Below are positions 54,501 through 60,500 of a DNA stretch of 64,000 bases, one piece after another. Every line of letters starts with the position of its first letter. The first letter of the stretch is position 1. The stretch is from the NCBI RefSeq assembly GCF_051014685.1, contig NC_135055.1, positions 17,410,001 to 17,474,000 on the forward strand. The letters are read 5' to 3'. The stretch is from Ptiloglossa arizonensis (Eukaryota > Arthropoda > Insecta > Hymenoptera > Colletidae). Under the pieces are notes generated by a model. That model saw only the letters and a list, made by a program, of their open reading frames with translations. It was not told the origin of the DNA and did not search any database. Position numbers and translations under genes: made by a program.

Positions 54501-57500
54501 ATGATAACACATCCAATGGTAAAATATTGATTACAGCACTGTTTTAGACCTTCGAAAGGTCCCTGGAGTGTTTATCTCGCGTCAATGGGAATCGTGCTTT
54601 ATTGGCCAATTGCTCCGCGCGTTTTTTCCGCATTGCGTTCCGCAAACCGAGTCAAGCTCCTCCCGAGAAGTGGTCCCGAGTTTCAAACTTCTTCCACGGT
54701 ACCCATTCGTTTTTTCACCGAGTCGAGCCACCGTGGATTCGTTTCCTGTTTATGCAGCAGAATGCAATTAAGGAGATTGGAATTGTTAAAGGAGCACCCG
54801 AATGGGGGACGAGGTTAGTAAAAAGACAGTAAATCATTCCGAAAGAAACTGTTCGATTCGAACAGCTATACGTAACCCGACTCGCTCGACTCCGCTTCAG
54901 CTTCAGCTTCCAGCTCCTTTTTGACTGCCTTCGTCCAACTGTTGCATAATGGAATTCTTTTTTTCAACTCCTCGAAATAACTTCAAGGTTTACCGACACT
55001 GTAGGAGAATCTTGATTCTTTCCTACGTGTCCCTACCCTGAGATGCTCCGAGTAAAGGATAGCTATTTTGAGTCTCCTGTATGTAAATTTTACGACAGGT
55101 TTTAGCATCACGGTGGATTCGGCCGACGGAAAGAAACTCTTTATATATTAATGCTATTTGAATAAAAACGGAGTATAATTATACTTTACTCGGGCTCTAA
55201 CTCCGTACTTTATGTTCTCGTAACCCGGAGAAGAATTCAAGGACGGTGTCGTAAAATTATATAGAACGTGAAGGACAAATAGAAAATTTGTAACGTAAGA
55301 ATGCGAGGATGAGAAAAAAGCGTTGTAAAAGTAGAGTGGACTATAGAGATGGCTGTATCGTACAATAGCGTTGCTTCAATTATTAAATACTACGGAAATT
55401 AGAGATAGAAGATCGGAAGTCGTTAAAAATAAGGTGTCTCTATTGTGTTTAAAAGTGTGTAACGCGTGTTTCGCGTGCGTAACTTTTGTGCGGAAAAAGA
55501 TATTGCAAAAACCGATTTTTGGGGTTTTTCACAACACCAATTTTCCGTTACTCTTTCTCGACACGTCTCTCGACTCATTGTCACTTAGAACTCTAAGAAC
55601 ACAATGCAAATTTTCCACCAATCGAAACACAACTATTCTCACAACACCAATTTTCCGTTACTATTTCTCGACACGTCTCTCAACTCATTGTCACTTCGAA
55701 CTCTAAGAGCACAATGCAAATTTTCCATCAATCAAAACACAATCATTCTCACAATACCAATCCCCATTAAATTTTCCACCAATCGAAATACAATTATTCT
55801 CACAATACCAATCCCTATCAAATCTCCCACCAATCGAAATACAACCACTCTCACAATATCAATCCCTATCAAATTTTCCACCATTCTCACAATACCAATT
55901 ACTATCAAATTTTCCACCAATCGAAATACAATCATTCTCACAATACCAATCCCTATTAAATTTTCCACCAATCGAAATACAATTATTCTCACAATACCAA
56001 TCCCTATCAAATCTCCCACCAATCGAAATACAACCACTCTCACAATATCAATCCCTATCAAATTTTCCACCAATCGAAACACAATCATTCTCACAATACC
56101 AACCCCTATCAAATTTTCCACCATTCTCACAATACCAATCCCTATCAAATTTTCCACCAATCGAAACACAACCACATTCGCAACACAAATCTCCGTTAAC
56201 TTTTCCTCCAATCGAAGTACAATACATTTTCACAACACCAATCCCCCGTTACGTTTTCCCCACACCCTCCTCAATTGATTCTCACCAAGAAATCTTACTC
56301 CCTTCCTAACTTTATCTTCGATCGCGACGCGTTAAGAGGTCTCCGGTTAGATAAATTTTCCACCGAGCTCTCGAAGCGATCCCACGCCCCGAGAGAAAGA
56401 AAGAGCGCGAAATTTAAGCGTCGTTGAAAGAATCGGTTCGTGAATGACGAACGAGGCCGCGATCCGCGGTTACCGAGCGTCGCGACGCGTTGTTACGTAT
56501 CACGTGTTTTGTCGGCGCGGTTCGACGCTAGTTAAAGGAGCTCGGCTCGTAAAGCAACGAACGATGTACCGCGCTGGCCCGTTGCGGAATTTATGCGGCG
56601 CGGCCATTCCGTTTCTGCTCTTCGACGATCGTGCACCGATCGTGAAACAGCGCAGATTGCCAATAGCACTCGTCGAACGTGCAATTCGCGTTTTCATGGC
56701 GGAAGAAAATTATTATATTTCGAGGCTGCCGCGACACGGCGAACGAATCGTTTTCGGATACGCGGCGGAGCGCAACGAACAATTTCACGGGGAGGTGGGG
56801 AATCCGCATCGACGACGGAACATCGATTAGACGAACGAACGAACGAACGAACGAACGAACGAAAGAAAGATAGGAAGATAGAACGAACCAACGAACGAAC
56901 GAACGAACGCAGCGAGACGCAGCAACCGTTTTTAGGTTTAATGATTTTCCGTAACGGAATACCACGTAACGGAGAATAGGAGCGCGGGAACATTCGGGGC
57001 TTTCATGCGGAAATTCGGAGCGTCGAACGGTTGCAGACACTCGCAGCGTAAAAAGGGAGACCTTTCGTGGCCGAGAAAGTGCTCGGAAATGGCATCGGGA
57101 GGGCTGCCGGAGAAGAGGGAAAGATTCTTTTCGAGTTCGCCGCCGCTCGAAATTATGCATAACTGGGTCGGTGATACATTTCGGGATCTTGGTAAGGGAG
57201 AACGTTATTCGGGTATTTCGAAAGGATCGGTGGATTATGGTAGCTGAAGTGTGTAGATCGCGAACGATCCAACGAGCTGAGAAATAAACATTCTTGCGTG
57301 GAATGTTTCTCGTCTAAATGATTATTTACGTGAAATGATTTTTGGGTTACTATTTACAGGGAAATATTTTTTATGCGAATTATTACTTGTGGGAAATATT
57401 CTTTGTGTATATTATTATTTACGTGAAATGCTTTTGATGTAAATTATTACTTACGTGGAATACTTTTTATGTAAGGTATTATTTACGTGGAATATCTTTT

Positions 57501-60500
57501 ATGTAAATTATTACTCATGTAATGTACTTTTTACTTTTACAGTATCTTTAGTATAAAATTAAAATATTGTAAATCGTTTTGAAAATTTATGTAGAAAAGA
57601 ATATTCGAAAGATCGAATGTCATCGCCTCGAAAAAAAATTTGATTCGTTCACTAGTTAGAAAAAGAATTGAATCGATCGTGTTAAACGATCCATCTGTTT
57701 TACGATAGTAAAAAAAAGGTGGTGAATCACTGTATGCAACGGGAAATGAATACTTAAATTTCATCGTGCATACGGGCAACTGCATTGCGGGGGAGAAAGA
57801 AAGGCCAGTCACGGATTAAGAGGAATCTGGTGCTGCGCGCAAGTAGAATGTGGACAGCCTCGTGTCTGACTATAACGTCTGACCCAATACGCTCGTGCGG
57901 AAAATCTCTTATTCTCCGTAGAAAAGGCGATCTTATACAAAACAATAAACACGAAAGTAAACAGTACTTGAAAACCGTACAAATACATTTGTAAAAAAAT
58001 TACAAAAATATTCCAACCGAGAGAAGACAAAGCTGTTCCTTTCTTATTGAATTCAATACTCGAATTTCTGAACAATTATCTTTCGATATAAAAAATACAA
58101 AGTTCTCGTCTTTAAATTCTCTATTTATTCTCAGCTTAACTTTCCCCTATTTGTCTACTCCTAAACACAGTTTTTCTGTCGTTTACCATAGTTATGGGCA
58201 AAATTAACCTGTAAATATCAAATTTAAATAAATGATCCACCGATAGTCGAATACGTTATTTCTAAATTCGTTTCTCAATTCCTTTGACCGATCCACCGGC
58301 GAAATACCGAAAGAAAAGTTCAGCTAGGTATACATTTTCCGTGAGAAGAGTTTCGAAACAAGTGTTCACTTTAAATCCTGGTAATTAGTATTTGGAACAC
58401 GCGCCCCGTTAATAAATTGTTTGAGCGTCGCAGCCCTACGAGTGATCAGCCGGTGCATGTCTCGTCTGAAAGGAGCCTAATTTTCATTGGAAAAGGACTG
58501 AAAGGCTGAATATAGAATGTTTAGTAGGAATTTCGAGCACGAGGCTGCAGCCAGCGACCGGTATAGCGAGCGTAATCGCGGACTGTCCATTTGTATCGCG
58601 GCGGCCATTGCCGCTTTTAATTTCCGTGTTCGGCTTTGATGGAAAGACGCCGGGAATCAAGATGCGTTTCACCATCGAATTCATCGGGATGCTGCTTTTC
58701 AATTCGTTAATTGAATCTGTTAATTGAAACAAGATTGAAAAGATCATCGTGGGATGGCCACGATTCCATTCACGTTAGCAACGAACGAAACTTCCACGAA
58801 AGGCAAATAATTCCAAGGAAGTATCGAGGTTGGTTCTGTTTTCTTTTAATTAGCCACCGGGAGCTACGAAGCTCCAAAGTTTCCGAACTTTTCTTTTTTC
58901 GACGAACACGATTTCCGCTAGGTATATCAGATTGAACGAAGTCTCGTGGAAACATGGCCTGTTACCAAATTCGCGACGAAGGGACGAAGGACTCTTTCGA
59001 TGAATTCATTTTTCCACGATGAGATTACATCCGAAAATTTTCCTCCCGTTTCGTTCACTTCCTCCTTCGACCTTGCGTTCGTTTTAATTCTCGTCGTTTG
59101 CGCGTGTCACGGTAAATTCGAGTTCGATTTTTCTTTTCCCACTCGGATCTTCTTCGCGAGTAGTCTACCACCACGACTTTGTTTCTTCGTTTGAAAATTA
59201 TGGAACGTACGTACGGAGTTAATGTAGTTGTAGAGAGACAGACCGTCGTCCCAGGGTTCCTCCTTCTCGCATGATAAATTGGCAGGCCTTAAATCATGGC
59301 TGCGATCCAACGCCGCCAAACCGTGCGCGAAAACCTGCACGCTGTCGTACACCAAAGCTGGTTCTGCCTGAAACATACGTTTCACCTCGTGTGAAAAGCT
59401 GTTTGGCTCTCGTGTCTTTCAAATGATTGTTTTCTTTAACACTAGAACCACCAATAGGGTCAATTTGAACTGTTTCGAACTTCTTTTTAAAATTGCTCAA
59501 TCGTTGACGATGTCTCTGTCTGTAATATTCGTGGACGATTATTAAAATGGACAATTGATGGTACTTGTAAATTAATTTACCATTTTCTCGTCTAACTTCG
59601 AGGATAGAATAGAGATACGTTCGCTGTTGGTAGTTCTAGTGTTAATCGATGTTGAGGAGGAAACGCTGTGGGGCATGTAAGTAGAATACGATAGTGAGTG
59701 GTCAGACACGTGTCTGATCCAATACGGATCATAATTCCTCCTCAGGATCGATAGTTTCTTCGTTTTGTGACGGTAAAAGCGCACAGAGAAGTGCAAGAAT
59801 AATAATCGGAGAAAATTAATAGAAAAATTCCACGCTTTTGTTTAAAACATACACGAGAAAATCAGAAATCGAAGAGAGAGTACAGTATTAAATAATCTCG
59901 AATTTGGTCACATCAGACTTGCATTTGATCAATTGTGTATACTAAATATATTATTCTCTATTGTAACAAATATTCCGAACTGTCGAACGAACACATAAGA
60001 ATGAATCGATAAACTTCTCTGACTTGAATAAAAATATATGGTTCCATTGAGAAAAAGAATCATGGGAGCACGTCTGTCTAGAAAAAATGTGTGATTAAAC
60101 AAGGTAATTTTTGTACTTTTATTGTGTTTTAAAACGATCTACGGTTCAGCGGATAATAACGTGTAAAATTTTATGTAGTAAAAGCTTGTAAAAGCTTATA
60201 TAGTCGTACCAGCTGACAAAAGTACGGTGTCCCGTAAGAAACGAGTTCACCGTGTCCATTAGCATGAACTGTCCCTCGCAAGGGTCCCAAATTTATGCAA
60301 TTCCACGCGTAAGAAACGGCCGCTGGAATACGTTTGGAGAATGATCCAGAACTTGGAGAAAATTGACCACGAAGTGGGTCGTTGGATAAGTCGTAACGTC
60401 GTAAAAATTTCCATTAACTGCGAGAAGATTCCACGGGAAGCGCGCTTAATCTTTGAAGTCGAGACGTATAACGCATAATTTATGAAACGATGAATGTCAG

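Larger units (their letters stand above)
42795..59214 (-). other. Intron between E3 and E2
   Basis: The largest intron, 16.4 kb. It holds an ATT microsatellite (42921-42941), several tandem arrays, two MITEs (48032-48304, 51706-51841) and a long hairpin (53760-53986). GC-richer blocks at 43500-44260, 44950-45450 and 56440-57250 contain open frames in several phases but no product I recognise. The remainder shows nothing. Confidence 0.6.

Noticed and set aside
55604..56278. 224-codon plus-strand frame and its antisense partner
   Set aside because: Both are read from the 51-bp tandem repeat; unit length divisible by three keeps them open.
56444..57160. Minus-strand frame of 189 codons with a RSFVRSFVR repeat
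   Set aside because: The repeat part is the GAAC microsatellite read in frame; the rest is not recognisable.
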